Positions 1 through 6,507 of a stretch of 50,247 nucleotides of DNA are shown piece after piece (position 1 is the stretch's first letter; each line of letters begins with the position of its first letter). The notes under the pieces are model-generated. The model saw nothing but the letters and a program-made list of their open reading frames with translations, did no database searches and was not told the DNA's origin. The stretch comes from a virus, in IMG/VR virus record IMGVR_UViG_3300028666_000045, positions 1 to 50,247 of that record; one strand, given 5' to 3'. Both the position numbers and the translations under genes were made by a program.

Positions 1-247
1 CGGTCTGCGGGCGGCGCGGTGCCCAACCCGGCTCACCCAAGCCGCGCGCTCCGGGAAAGAGCCTAAGCCCGATCCACAACCGGCGGCAATGGTCTCAACT
101 GCTGGCGCCCTGCGATCTGCGCAACCCTTACCTGCCCGGTCTCTTGCCGTTCTGCTGGAAGAACATTTTGCTAGACCGTCAGGCTGTTTAGTGGCTTTAT
201 ATCGTCATACAGACGGTCTTTCGCAGAGACCACAGGAGACAAAGCCA
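1..247. other. Left-edge non-coding or unassigned region with operon leader
   Basis: No convincing complete gene lies here. Plus frame 1 is open from the edge to a TAA at 64-66 and could be the tail of a gene entering from the left, but the 21 codons show nothing recognisable. The segment from about 150 to 247 is more AT-rich than its surroundings and leads into a hairpin and ribosome binding site before the first gene, so it probably contains a promoter. No clear -35/-10 pair could be fixed. Confidence 0.4.
215..231 (+). promoter_or_regulatory. Leader hairpin, copy 1 (GGTCT-TTCGCAG-AGACC)
   Basis: A 5-bp perfect stem encloses the 7-base loop TTCGCAG. The hairpin ends 16 bases before the ATG at 248 and is followed by the Shine-Dalgarno stretch GGAGACA. 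Two further copies (9475-9491 and 12181-12197) have the same loop, the same following GGAGACA and nearly the same distance to the start codon, but different stem bases that still pair. This points to a conserved RNA structure in the mRNA leader, perhaps bound by a regulator. Its function is unknown. Confidence 0.7.
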
Positions 248-445
248 ATGACCAGAAGCTTCAGCAGGGCGCAAATCCAGACTTCCCAGTTACGGGAACA
301 GCAGGCGGAACGCGCCGCGCGCATCCGCGAGAAAGCCGCCCTCGTCGGTTTCTTCGGCACGGCGGCCCATCACAAACTCGGGACGGTCCGCGTCTACATT
401 CCCACCAAGGAAGAGGCGGCAGAATCCGCCGGGGAGACGAACTGA
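248..445 (+). CDS. Small basic/helical phage protein, 65 aa
   Basis: First gene of the left operon. The ATG is placed by the strong GGAGACA ribosome binding site after the leader hairpin; a longer reading from 89 would run through the hairpin and is rejected. The N-terminal half is rich in Gln, Arg and Glu and probably helical (SQLREQQAERAARIREKAA). The C-terminal half contains VRVYIPTKEEA, which could be a short beta strand. No family recognised. The stop overlaps the next start (TGATG). Confidence 0.6.
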   Translation: MTRSFSRAQIQTSQLREQQAERAARIREKAALVGFFGTAAHHKLGTVRVYIPTKEEAAESAGETN

Positions 446-516
446 TGCCCAACCATACCGCGCGGGTCACCATCATGCTGGCCCTTCTTATCATCCAAGC
501 CATCTGGGGGATTTAG
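445..516 (+). CDS. Tiny single-span membrane peptide, 23 aa
   Basis: An ATG overlapping the preceding stop opens a 23-codon frame. Its product has a short polar N-terminus followed by one hydrophobic stretch (VTIMLALLIIQAIWGI) long enough to span the inner membrane. The coupled position and composition suggest a real membrane micropeptide, one of two in a row. No homologue is known to me. Confidence 0.45.
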   Translation: MPNHTARVTIMLALLIIQAIWGI

Positions 517-520
517 AGTC

Positions 521-598
521 ATGACCTTCGGCAGGATCACACTCGCCGTCATCGGTCTAGCTGCTTATCTCATCATTTTTTACGGGGTGCGACTGTGA
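521..598 (+). CDS. Tiny single-span membrane peptide, 25 aa
   Basis: A 25-codon frame starts 4 bases after the previous stop and ends overlapping the GTG of the next gene. The product is almost entirely one transmembrane helix (ITLAVIGLAAYLIIFYGV) with an Arg near each end. It pairs with the similar 23-aa peptide directly upstream. Function unknown; small membrane peptides in early phage operons sometimes act on host membrane processes. Confidence 0.45.
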   Translation: MTFGRITLAVIGLAAYLIIFYGVRL

Positions 599-783
599 AC
601 ACCAGCGACGAACAACAGCTGCGCCGCATCCTGGGCCTTAACGGGCTGGAAGAAACGCTCGCCGCACTCAAGCGGCAGGCCAACTGGCATCGGGCGGTTT
701 CAGCCAATCTCGGGCACGCCGAAAGCGTCAAGCAGTGGGAACGGGCGATCACAAAACTCGACACGCTGGAGAAACAGCCATGA
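595..783 (+). CDS. Hypothetical phage protein, 62 aa
   Basis: Starts at a GTG overlapping the previous stop (GTGA) and ends overlapping the next ATG. The product is probably all helical, with a central WHRAVSANLGH segment and heptad-like Leu/Ala spacing (LEETLAALKRQ, ITKLDTLEKQ). This would suit a small helical-hairpin or coiled-coil protein. No family recognised. Confidence 0.6.
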   Translation: MNTSDEQQLRRILGLNGLEETLAALKRQANWHRAVSANLGHAESVKQWERAITKLDTLEKQP

Positions 784-1076
784 GCACGCAACCTGAAAAC
801 GGACTGATGCTGCTGACCGCCTTTGCACAGCTGCAGCGCGAGCTACGCCACGAACAGCGGCACAGCGAGGCGCACCTGGTCCAAACGGTGCAACTCAAGC
901 TCCAGGACGAAATGGCCGAGCGCGTTCTCTGGATCATGCTCGACATCATGGCCGGGCGCCGCGATGCGGAAGGCCAGCACGCGGCCAAGCTTGAGGCGCC
1001 AGCGCCGAAAGGGCCCGGCACACTGGCCGGCCGGATTCACGCGGCTATCAGATATCAACCGGAGGCAACGGTATGA
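780..1076 (+). CDS. Hypothetical phage protein, 98 aa
   Basis: The ATG overlaps the upstream TGA, so it is translationally coupled. The first 65 residues look like a long amphipathic helix (LTAFAQLQRELRHEQRHSE, then QLKLQDEMAERVLWIMLDIM). The last 30 are Ala/Pro/Gly-rich and probably flexible. No motif identifies a function. The reading frame was chosen by coupling at both ends. Confidence 0.6.
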   Translation: MSTQPENGLMLLTAFAQLQRELRHEQRHSEAHLVQTVQLKLQDEMAERVLWIMLDIMAGRRDAEGQHAAKLEAPAPKGPGTLAGRIHAAIRYQPEATV

Positions 1077-1330
1077 ACTACGACATGGGCACGCCAGAAG
1101 GGCGGCTTGCGGCCGCCGAGTCCCTCACCCCCGAGGAATACAATCGGGCGATGGACGCTTACCGGCGGCGCGCGGTGGTCTGCACCGTCAACGGCCACGA
1201 CATCCGGACAGCCGGCTCCCGCTTTGGTCTGCTTTACGCGGTCGGAGACACCGGGCGGGCTTTCATGACGATGGAAGCCGCGCGCGCCTGCGCCAACTCG
1301 ACGCCGAAACCGGAGAAAAAAGCGTCATGA
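1073..1330 (+). CDS. Hypothetical phage protein, 85 aa
   Basis: ATGA overlap with the upstream gene. The segment LTPEEYNRAMDAYRRRAVVCTVNGHDIRTAGSRF suggests an alpha/beta mini-domain in which a helix is followed by strands. The C-terminus is Lys-rich. No family recognised. The downstream gene starts inside its last codons. Confidence 0.6.
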   Translation: MNYDMGTPEGRLAAAESLTPEEYNRAMDAYRRRAVVCTVNGHDIRTAGSRFGLLYAVGDTGRAFMTMEAARACANSTPKPEKKAS

Positions 1331-1656
1331 CATTGCCAGAGCGGAAGCGCCGTGATCCACGGTTTGAGGATCTGGAGCTGCATATCGGCCAGGACTATGC
1401 TGTGGCAATGCTGCCGCGGGAAACCACCGAAACCGCCACGGTCAATTTCGGCCGCTGCCAGGATGGCGGCGCCCAGCGCGCGGTGCGGCGTTTCGTGCGG
1501 CGCTACAATACCCAGCCCGATCTTGTCTCTGCCGGTAATCTGGCGCTCGATCAGCTCCAGCATGTGGCGCTTTCGATCAAGAAAGACCAGGACCCAGACC
1601 TCCACGCAGCTATCAGGGCGCTCAAGCTTGCGCTCAGAAAGGCAAAGGGATCATGA
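1327..1656 (+). CDS. Hypothetical phage protein, 109 aa
   Basis: Starts at an ATG overlapping the preceding stop. The product is mixed alpha/beta: an acidic N-terminal part (FEDLELHIGQDYAVAML), an Arg-rich middle (AVRRFVRRYN) and a helical, Lys-rich end (LHAAIRALKLALRKAKG). The end could contact nucleic acid, but this is only composition. No recognised domain. Confidence 0.6.
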   Translation: MTLPERKRRDPRFEDLELHIGQDYAVAMLPRETTETATVNFGRCQDGGAQRAVRRFVRRYNTQPDLVSAGNLALDQLQHVALSIKKDQDPDLHAAIRALKLALRKAKGS

Positions 1657-1889
1657 CCAGGACGCCAGAGGCGCAAGCCGCCTATGAGGCATGGGTCACG
1701 GCCGATCAGGATTGGATGGCTGAGCTCGAAAAGGCTTTCGGCACCGATGCCTGTAACCGGCGCTTTCAGGCGGATCAGTCAGAGCATCCGCAAGCTTGCC
1801 GGGATGCAGCGGCGAACTGGTCGCGCCTCGGGACAATAGCCCGCAAGCTTTTGGGCTGGGACAAACCGCCTGAAGTTGAAATGTACTGA
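1653..1889 (+). CDS. Hypothetical phage protein, 78 aa
   Basis: ATGA-coupled to the gene before, and its last base is shared with the next ATG. The product is acidic and Trp-rich (AYEAWVTADQDWMAELEKAFG) with two cysteines (DACNRRF, PQACRDA) spaced too far apart for a classic zinc knuckle. No family recognised. Confidence 0.6.
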   Translation: MTRTPEAQAAYEAWVTADQDWMAELEKAFGTDACNRRFQADQSEHPQACRDAAANWSRLGTIARKLLGWDKPPEVEMY

Positions 1890-2089
1890 TGGCCTTCATA
1901 ATCGAGACCCCGCAGACGCATCCAGGCATCAAGCAGTATGTCTGCCGAAAGGAAGCGTCTGGCCGGCGGCCGCAGTACGAAATGCGCGGCGTGCGCGCTG
2001 AGGCGGTAGAATTCGACAGCGAAGCCGCAGCCGACATCGCCATCATGCAGTTTTCCAGCCTGTACAGTCTTGAGAAGGTGAAGGTCTGA
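1889..2089 (+). CDS. Hypothetical phage protein, 66 aa
   Basis: Small protein whose ATG overlaps the previous TGA (TGATG). It looks beta-rich: IIETPQTHPGIKQYVCRKE, then VRAEAVEFDSEAAADIAIMQF. The acidic helix after the strand resembles small ferredoxin-like or swapped-hairpin folds, but no family can be named. Confidence 0.6.
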   Translation: MAFIIETPQTHPGIKQYVCRKEASGRRPQYEMRGVRAEAVEFDSEAAADIAIMQFSSLYSLEKVKV

Positions 2090-2090
2090 G

Positions 2091-2291
2091 ATGCCAAAAT
2101 CGTATTACAAAGGCGTCAACGCGCTGGCCATTGCGAGCGTGCATCCAGTTAAGGATATTATCCAGGAAATTCTCACACCGCGCGTTGGAAACGAGGGGGT
2201 CGCGCAGGGAATGGCGCTCGCTATCACCGAGGCGCTTGTCGCTGGCGAATGGCTTGCGACGGCCAAGTGCGACGGGGATCATCCGGGATGA
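2091..2291 (+). CDS. Hypothetical phage protein, 66 aa
   Basis: Starts one base after the previous stop. The sequence is helical, with the pattern VKDIIQEILTPRVGNEGVAQGMALAITEALVAGEWL, and one Cys near the end. There is no hydrophobic span long enough for a membrane helix. The TGA overlaps the next ATG. No family recognised. Confidence 0.55.
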   Translation: MPKSYYKGVNALAIASVHPVKDIIQEILTPRVGNEGVAQGMALAITEALVAGEWLATAKCDGDHPG

Positions 2292-2575
2292 GCCAAAACA
2301 TCGCCCACGCGCCAATAGCGGAGATTGTGCTTAAGAAGCAAAGCCTTCCGGCTAAGGCACGGGATACATTTTCGGCAGAGCGCGCCAGGGTCGAAGAAGC
2401 TGCAGCAACCCAGCTATACCGCTATGAATATATGGCAGCACTTGAGATCATTGGTGTTGATGGGCCGCGGTGGGAAAATCTTTCCATTCTCCAGCGCGCG
2501 ATGCTCCAGGCAGTTATTACTGTAGCGGATAGATATAGCATTTCACTTCGTATCGCATTGCGATCGAGAAATTGA
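2288..2575 (+). CDS. Hypothetical phage protein, 95 aa
   Basis: The ATG overlaps the previous stop (ATGA). The product is mainly helical (TFSAERARVEEAAATQLYRYEYMAALEIIGVDG). Its last 25 codons (VITVADRYSISLRIALRSRN) are encoded by noticeably more AT-rich DNA than the neighbours. The next gene follows with a clear AAGGAGGG ribosome binding site. Function unknown. Confidence 0.55.
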   Translation: MSQNIAHAPIAEIVLKKQSLPAKARDTFSAERARVEEAAATQLYRYEYMAALEIIGVDGPRWENLSILQRAMLQAVITVADRYSISLRIALRSRN

Positions 2576-2586
2576 AGGAGGGAAAT

Positions 2587-2955
2587 ATGTCTGCGATTGA
2601 CGACATTGCTGCCGAGCGCATCCGCCAGATCGAAAAGGAGAAGTGGACTGCAGCACACGATGATAACCACGGCACAGGCGAGATCGCTTTGGCCGCCGCC
2701 ACCTACGCCTATGCGGCGACACTCCACCGCACCGAAGTGGATTTCCACAAAAAGAGGCTGGACCAAGGTATCGAACGCGGCACCGTGAGCATCATCGCTT
2801 ACCTCTGGCCGTGGGGCGCCGCCTGGTTCAAGCCGGGCAGCAAACGCCGGATGCTGGTCAAGGCCGGCGCGCTGATCGTGGCAGAAATTGACAGGATGGA
2901 TCGAGAGAAGGCGGCAGGCGACGCGGAGACCCTTCGTATCGCCAAAGCGTCTTAG
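2587..2955 (+). CDS. Conserved phage protein (ERxRQI...HDD...KAGALI family), 122 aa
   Basis: The ATG follows GGAGGGAAAT, which decides the start over an upstream TTG. The layout is familiar from many phages: an N-terminal AAERIRQIEKEKW, then HDDNH, an alanine-rich helix (EIALAAATYAYA), a Trp-Pro-Trp segment (YLWPWG), and a C-terminal MLVKAGALIVAEIDRMDR. The arrangement of acidic and His residues on helices recalls all-alpha NTP pyrophosphatases, but that is a guess. Its biochemical role is not established to my knowledge. Confidence 0.75.
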   Translation: MSAIDDIAAERIRQIEKEKWTAAHDDNHGTGEIALAAATYAYAATLHRTEVDFHKKRLDQGIERGTVSIIAYLWPWGAAWFKPGSKRRMLVKAGALIVAEIDRMDREKAAGDAETLRIAKAS

Positions 2956-2975
2956 CAAGGGAGGGAATTTTCCAG

Positions 2976-3233
2976 ATGGCAAATCCTAACGATGACGACG
3001 AATTGGTGCGCACCGCGATTGAGGGCATGGCGCCGGTATTCACATGCGGATATTGCCGGGCTGAGTTCGTCAGCGAGCGAAAGCTAACCGCGCACGATGA
3101 CGCGATCCACGGTCGCCGCTCCAGGCTGGAGAGCGAGCGCAATCATCTCAACAATTCTTTCGGTCATGGGGCGATTGCAGATGGTCGTATCCGTGACCGC
3201 ATCGCGGAAATTGACGCCATGTTGGCGCAGTAA
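2976..3233 (+). CDS. C2H2 zinc-finger protein, 85 aa
   Basis: Residues 24-45 form a classic C2H2 finger: Cys-x2-Cys, 12 residues, His-x4-His (FTCGYCRAEF ... LTAHDDAIH). An acidic N-terminus precedes it, and a basic, helical tail follows (GRRSRLESERNHLNNSF). Single C2H2 fingers of this kind bind DNA or protein; which applies here is unknown. A GGGAGGG ribosome binding site lies upstream. It is one of several zinc-binding small proteins in the window. Confidence 0.75.
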   Translation: MANPNDDDELVRTAIEGMAPVFTCGYCRAEFVSERKLTAHDDAIHGRRSRLESERNHLNNSFGHGAIADGRIRDRIAEIDAMLAQ

Positions 3234-3244
3234 GGGAGGGCTTG

Positions 3245-3445
3245 GTGAAGACTGAACGAGAGAAGCAACTGGAGACAGCCCTGGCCGATGCAAAGGCTTG
3301 GGTGCTTGAGTGCTATGCGGCTTGGGCGCCACCCTTCGCTGCGCACAGCATCCTCACCACCCAACACTCGGAAGACATGATGGACCGGATGGGACGCATC
3401 AATCTCGCTTTGCAGTACCACCGCGAAGTCAAAGACCACAACTGA
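3245..3445 (+). CDS. Hypothetical phage protein, 66 aa
   Basis: A GTG start is chosen because it lies 6 bases after the GGGAG of a recurrent GGGAGGGCTTG ribosome-binding module; a TTG at 3242 is the alternative. The N-terminus (TEREKQLETALADAKAWV) resembles the C-terminal helix of the 49-aa product at 4220 (RTKQLEKALADLV), so the two may share an origin. The rest is helical with no motif. Confidence 0.55.
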   Translation: MKTEREKQLETALADAKAWVLECYAAWAPPFAAHSILTTQHSEDMMDRMGRINLALQYHREVKDHN

Positions 3446-3458
3446 GGAGCGTTTGCCC

Positions 3459-3725
3459 ATGAGCATGACAAGGGAAGAAAAGAAGCACTGGCAAGGTGTC
3501 GGTTATCACATCGCCATCGGTGTCATGACGGCCGCCTGGGTGGTGGTCGTGGCTAGCATGGTGCTCGCCTATCTCATTTCTGGTACCGGCTGGGTTCACC
3601 CGACAGACGATTGCGACCGTAGCACCTGGGATCGCTGCGGCATGAAAGTCCTGACGGACGCCAAGACCGGGCAGCAATATCTCGAAACCCCTGGCGGCGG
3701 GATCATTGCCCGCGCCACAAAATAA
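3459..3725 (+). CDS. Single-span membrane protein, 88 aa
   Basis: The ATG follows the recurrent GGAGCGTTTG module. The basic N-terminus (MTREEKKHWQG) is followed by a long hydrophobic segment at roughly residues 15-40 (IAIGVMTAAWVVVVASMVLAYLI). A soluble tail of about 45 residues carries two Cys (DDCDRSTWDRCGMK) and a Gly-rich end. The positive-inside rule places the tail in the periplasm, where the Cys pair could form a disulfide. Similar small membrane proteins occur in other phages; function unknown. Confidence 0.65.
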   Translation: MSMTREEKKHWQGVGYHIAIGVMTAAWVVVVASMVLAYLISGTGWVHPTDDCDRSTWDRCGMKVLTDAKTGQQYLETPGGGIIARATK

Positions 3726-3736
3726 GCGAGCGGCTG

Positions 3737-3928
3737 ATGTTATTTGAAATTCAGTGCGGTCAATTGAGAGAGCGCCGCGTCGAAGCGCACACCATTGGGC
3801 AAGCCTGGCGCTCTGCTGTTGAGGGACGCGGCGATATGCTCTCAGCACTGGCGAGATTTAGAACGCTCCTGCCGCATCGCGGAAAATGGCAATACATCAC
3901 ACCTCAAGCCCTCGAAAGAATGGAATAG
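3737..3928 (+). CDS. Hypothetical phage protein, 63 aa
   Basis: Short protein starting with a beta-like LFEIQCGQLRERRVEAHTIGQAWRSAV, then a helix and FRTLLPHRGKWQYITPQALERME. The pattern suggests one strand-helix-strand mini-domain. The ribosome binding site (GAGCGGCTG) is weak. It sits two bases before the next start. No family recognised. Confidence 0.5.
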   Translation: MLFEIQCGQLRERRVEAHTIGQAWRSAVEGRGDMLSALARFRTLLPHRGKWQYITPQALERME

Positions 3929-3930
3929 AC

Positions 3931-4206
3931 ATGCCGAAGTTTCGCAAAAAACCGGTCGTGGTTGAAGCCATCCTGTGGGAGGGCGGCGATTACAAATGCC
4001 TTGAGACATTCTGCGGTCGAAACTGGAACCGTGCCGATGCCGTTGATGAGCGCGGGCCAAACGACAAGGAAAATGTCGTGGTGTTCAATCCTCTCGAAGA
4101 TCAGTGGCTAAACGTCCCTGTCGGGCATTGGATTATTCGCGGCGTGAAGGGCGAATTATACCCGTGTGAGCCAGAAGTCTTTTCTGTCACTTACGAACCT
4201 GTCTGA
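3931..4206 (+). CDS. Conserved phage protein (FRKKPVVVEA ... GHWIIRGVKGE), 91 aa
   Basis: A widespread phage family is recognisable from its two ends: an N-terminal KFRKKPVVVEAILWEGG and a C-terminal GHWIIRGVKGELYPCEPEVF with VTYEPV. The fold is likely a small beta barrel. Members occur in many tailed phages of Gram-negative and Gram-positive hosts; I know of no established function. The length of about 90 residues is normal for the family. Confidence 0.8.
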   Translation: MPKFRKKPVVVEAILWEGGDYKCLETFCGRNWNRADAVDERGPNDKENVVVFNPLEDQWLNVPVGHWIIRGVKGELYPCEPEVFSVTYEPV

Positions 4207-4219
4207 AACGGAGCCTCCG

Positions 4220-4369
4220 ATGAAGTTTTTACGCAGCAAGGATTGGTGGCTCACCCGGATACTGAAAGAGCCGGATGCACCTATCGGTGCCGGGGTGGAT
4301 CGCACTAAGCAGCTTGAGAAGGCTCTGGCCGATCTGGTCATGCACGCGCGTAGGCTTGATCCGAAATAG
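4220..4369 (+). CDS. Hypothetical phage protein, 49 aa
   Basis: Short basic protein with SKDWWLTRILKEP at the N-terminus and a helix RTKQLEKALADLVMHARRL at the C-terminus. That helix resembles the N-terminal helix of the 66-aa product at 3245-3445. A GGAGCC ribosome binding site precedes the ATG. Coding is supported by spacing and coupling only. Confidence 0.5.
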   Translation: MKFLRSKDWWLTRILKEPDAPIGAGVDRTKQLEKALADLVMHARRLDPK

Positions 4370-4381
4370 GAGCGTTTGACC

Positions 4382-4582
4382 ATGGCGAAAGAACTTACAA
4401 GGCCGGAAATAATTGCAGGGCTGGAATCTGCGCGCCGAGGCCTAATCGAGGCAGGCTACTTCGGTCCCAGCGATCACGGCCAAGGCGACGACGAGGTGCT
4501 GGCCATTGAAGCCGTGCTTCGCGCCTACAACGACGGCGAGAGCATCCACCTCCCCGGCTGCAGCGTCACAGGACAGGGGTGA
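4382..4582 (+). CDS. Hypothetical phage protein, 66 aa
   Basis: The ATG lies after the GGAGCGTTTGACC version of the recurrent ribosome-binding module. The product is mostly helical (TRPEIIAGLESARRGLIEAGYF) with an acidic stretch (GQGDDEVLAIEAVLRAYND). The TGA overlaps the GTG of the methyltransferase-derived gene (GTGA). No family recognised. Confidence 0.6.
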   Translation: MAKELTRPEIIAGLESARRGLIEAGYFGPSDHGQGDDEVLAIEAVLRAYNDGESIHLPGCSVTGQG

Positions 4583-5577
4583 GCGGTGTGGCGGCTTACT
4601 ACAACGAATTTGACCCTTTCGCGGCCGCCTGGCTCCGCGAACTTATCAAAGAAGGTTTGATCGCAGATGGCGAAGTCGATGAACGAAGCATCAAAGATGT
4701 TGCCGGAGACGATCTCCGCGGCTTCGATCAGTGCCACTTCTTCGCAGGCATCGGTGGATGGTCCCTCGCCTTGCGCCTCGCAGGATGGGCCGACGACAGA
4801 CCTGTTTGGACAGGTAGTTCCCCTTCCAGCCGTTCAGCCTCGCAGGGTCGCAAAAAGGGTTTGCCGACGACCGCCACCTCTGGCCCAGCCTGTTCGGACT
4901 TATCACCGAGCGACGCCCTTCAATCTTCTTTGGAGAGCAGGTTGCGTCAGCGGGTGCATGGCTCAGAATTGTGCGAAGTGATCTGGAAGCCGTGGGTTAC
5001 GCCGTGGGGGCAATCCCTATGGAAGCCGCGAGCGCGGGTGCGGACCACCTGCGAGACAGATTCTGGATTGTGGCCAACAGCCAGAGCGAACGACAGCACG
5101 GGGGCGAAGGTGCCGCCGGGGCGCATGGGCGGTCTGGCCTTGAAGCAAGCGGCGTCGGCCGGGCCGACACCGACGACGCGCGATCACAAGGACGGATCAC
5201 CCTGCCAGAACGTGCCAGTGAACGGGCTGCTCGGCAGGATGGTATGGCCCACGCCGACCAGTCTAGCGCCAGCGAAGAACGGCCACAACGAGGCGGGGAA
5301 CAGTGCGGGGCTGGTGGCGATCCGCAAGCTGGCCCTTTACCCTACAGCGCGAGCGAACAAGTGGGGGCCTCCGGACAGCCACGGGAACGTGAGCGCATGG
5401 AGTGGGTCATCGGAGCAGACGGAAAAGCCCGGCGCGTTAAACCCGGAGTTCGTCTGCTGGCTCATGGGATACCCGGCCGCGTGGGTAAATTGCGCGGATT
5501 CGGCAATGCGATCGATCCGCGCCCAGCCGCGGCGTTCATCCAGGCGGCAGCCGAAGCCGTCAGTGCAACTTAGCTAG
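4579..5577 (+). CDS. Cytosine-5 methyltransferase-derived protein with overprinted C-terminal part, 332 aa
   Basis: Residues 1-80 match the start of phage cytosine-5 DNA methyltransferases: YYNEFDPFAAAWLRELI, then FFAGIGGWSLALRLAGW (SAM-binding motif I), then PVWTG. Where the catalytic PCQPFS motif is expected, this frame reads SSPSSRSA, so it departs from the enzyme by one base. The tail nevertheless resembles a second phage family, as I recall it: LESRLRQR, LWPTARANDSTGAK, TPTTRDHKDGS, then EKPGALNPEFVCWLMGYP. The enzyme's own later motifs lie in another frame over the same DNA (4827-5573). The protein is therefore probably full length for the derived family, but cannot be a catalytic C5 methyltransferase. 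The GTG start overlaps the upstream stop. Confidence 0.65.
   Translation: MSGVAAYYNEFDPFAAAWLRELIKEGLIADGEVDERSIKDVAGDDLRGFDQCHFFAGIGGWSLALRLAGWADDRPVWTGSSPSSRSASQGRKKGLPTTATSGPACSDLSPSDALQSSLESRLRQRVHGSELCEVIWKPWVTPWGQSLWKPRARVRTTCETDSGLWPTARANDSTGAKVPPGRMGGLALKQAASAGPTPTTRDHKDGSPCQNVPVNGLLGRMVWPTPTSLAPAKNGHNEAGNSAGLVAIRKLALYPTARANKWGPPDSHGNVSAWSGSSEQTEKPGALNPEFVCWLMGYPAAWVNCADSAMRSIRAQPRRSSRRQPKPSVQLS
4827..5573 (+). other. Alternate open frame carrying C5 methyltransferase motifs (ancestral or second coding frame)
   Basis: This frame is open for about 249 codons and overlaps the 4579 gene. In order it reads QPFSLAGSQKGFADDRHLWP (after motif IV), RPSIFFGEQVASAG (like motif VI), DLEAVGYAVGAIPMEAASAG, ADHLRDRFWIVAN (like motif VIII), and finally VGKLRGFGNAIDP (motif X). 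This is the usual methyltransferase order. The residue before QPFS is Phe where the catalytic Cys should be. A GTG at 4971 is the only obvious internal start. It may be a decaying remnant, a second product, or part of a frameshifted gene. Confidence 0.6.
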
Positions 5578-5594
5578 GAAGGCGAGCGTTTGGA

Positions 5595-5825
5595 ATGACC
5601 ATAAACAAGCACCACCAAGATCAGTCCATGCACGCAATCTGGCGCGGCATCCTGGCTGACAAAGACGTGCAGCCGCATGAGGTCATTTACGAGTTAGCCC
5701 GCCGCCATGCCGAAGCCGAGACTGAGAGATATCGCGTCGCGCTTGAGGACATCGCCAGCGGCCTTAGCGTCCTCAATCCGTACCACGTTGCCAACGAGGC
5801 GCTTGGCCGCGCCGTCACGGAATAG
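5595..5825 (+). CDS. Hypothetical phage protein, 76 aa
   Basis: The ATG follows GGCGAGCGTTTG, a variant of the recurrent ribosome-binding module. The product is His/Glu-rich and helical (YELARRHAEAETERYRVALEDIASGLSVL). ETERYRVALEDIASG resembles short helical ends of many phage early proteins. Function unknown. Confidence 0.6.
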   Translation: MTINKHHQDQSMHAIWRGILADKDVQPHEVIYELARRHAEAETERYRVALEDIASGLSVLNPYHVANEALGRAVTE

Positions 5826-5836
5826 GGGAGGGATTG

Positions 5837-6057
5837 TTGCCGCACTATACCTATACCAATCGGATGGCGGGGCCCGTGATCGACACGGCGCACGGCTCGC
5901 TCTTGAGCAAGCAGCCGGGCCGCCCTTCCCGGTCCATGCAGGCGCGGTCATTTTTGAGTGTGACGCAGCGGACATTCTTGAGGCAGACACCCAGCTTTTT
6001 GACGCGACCGGCTGTGTCGCGACCAAAGAGCCTGCGGTGTGCTGCGCCATTTCGTAA
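5837..6057 (+). pseudogene. Probable frameshifted small phage gene (about 73 codons)
   Basis: The recurrent GGGAGGGATTG module is followed by TTG at 5837, opening PHYTYTNRMAGPVIDTAHG with strongly GC-biased third positions. After about 5895 that frame turns Arg/Ser-rich. The frame one base back then reads LALEQAAGPPFPVHAG and VIFECDAADILEAD, ending at TAA 6055-6057 just before the next ribosome binding site. The second frame has no ATG, GTG or TTG start. The simplest reading is a one-base indel near 5893-5897 in a gene of about 73 codons; a sequencing error is the alternative. Confidence 0.45.
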
Positions 6058-6070
6058 GGGAGCCAAAAAC

Positions 6071-6493
6071 ATGAAGATGGAAAAGCATTTCGTGACGTTC
6101 TTTAGCCCCGGCACTTTTGTCCCGGAGCAAAATTGCCAGGAGGTCAAATCCTGGGACGTGGACGGGGCCGTGAAGCTGGCGGGCGAGATCGTCCAACGGT
6201 ACGGCGCACGGCCCTACGCCTTCCGGTTTCACACGATTGGGCGCGGCGATAAGGACTTCGAGCCGAAAACCACCAAGACTGGCAACCTCTATTTCCTCGG
6301 CGGCAAGGTCAGGACGCTGGCTGAGGTCGAAAAGGACAACGACCCGAAAGAGGAAGTTCTTCGGTCCAACATGCGGGTCAACAAGATCAAGCGGGTCATC
6401 ACGAACGACAATTCCTACCGCTTCACCGTAGAATTTGGCGACAAGGATGTGTTGCTGGATGTGACGCTCCCGCCGTTGAAGAAGTCGGCATAG
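6071..6493 (+). CDS. Conserved phage protein (FFSPGTFVPE family), 140 aa
   Basis: The N-terminus HFVTFFSPGTFVPEQ, the central YGARPYAFRFHT and the LYFLGGKVRTLAEVE segment match a phage protein family I have seen without a known function. A basic stretch (NMRVNKIKRVITN) and a Trp-less beta-rich end follow. The start is the ATG at 6071 after GGGAGCC. An extended open frame reaches back to 5834 but belongs to the preceding gene. Confidence 0.7.
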   Translation: MKMEKHFVTFFSPGTFVPEQNCQEVKSWDVDGAVKLAGEIVQRYGARPYAFRFHTIGRGDKDFEPKTTKTGNLYFLGGKVRTLAEVEKDNDPKEEVLRSNMRVNKIKRVITNDNSYRFTVEFGDKDVLLDVTLPPLKKSA

Positions 6494-6507
6494 GGGAGGG
6501 CTTGATC

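Noticed and set aside
4810-4830. Programmed -1 frameshift joining the two methyltransferase frames
   Set aside because: No canonical X-XXY-YYZ slippery heptamer or downstream structure was seen, and the joined product would still have Phe in place of the catalytic Cys.
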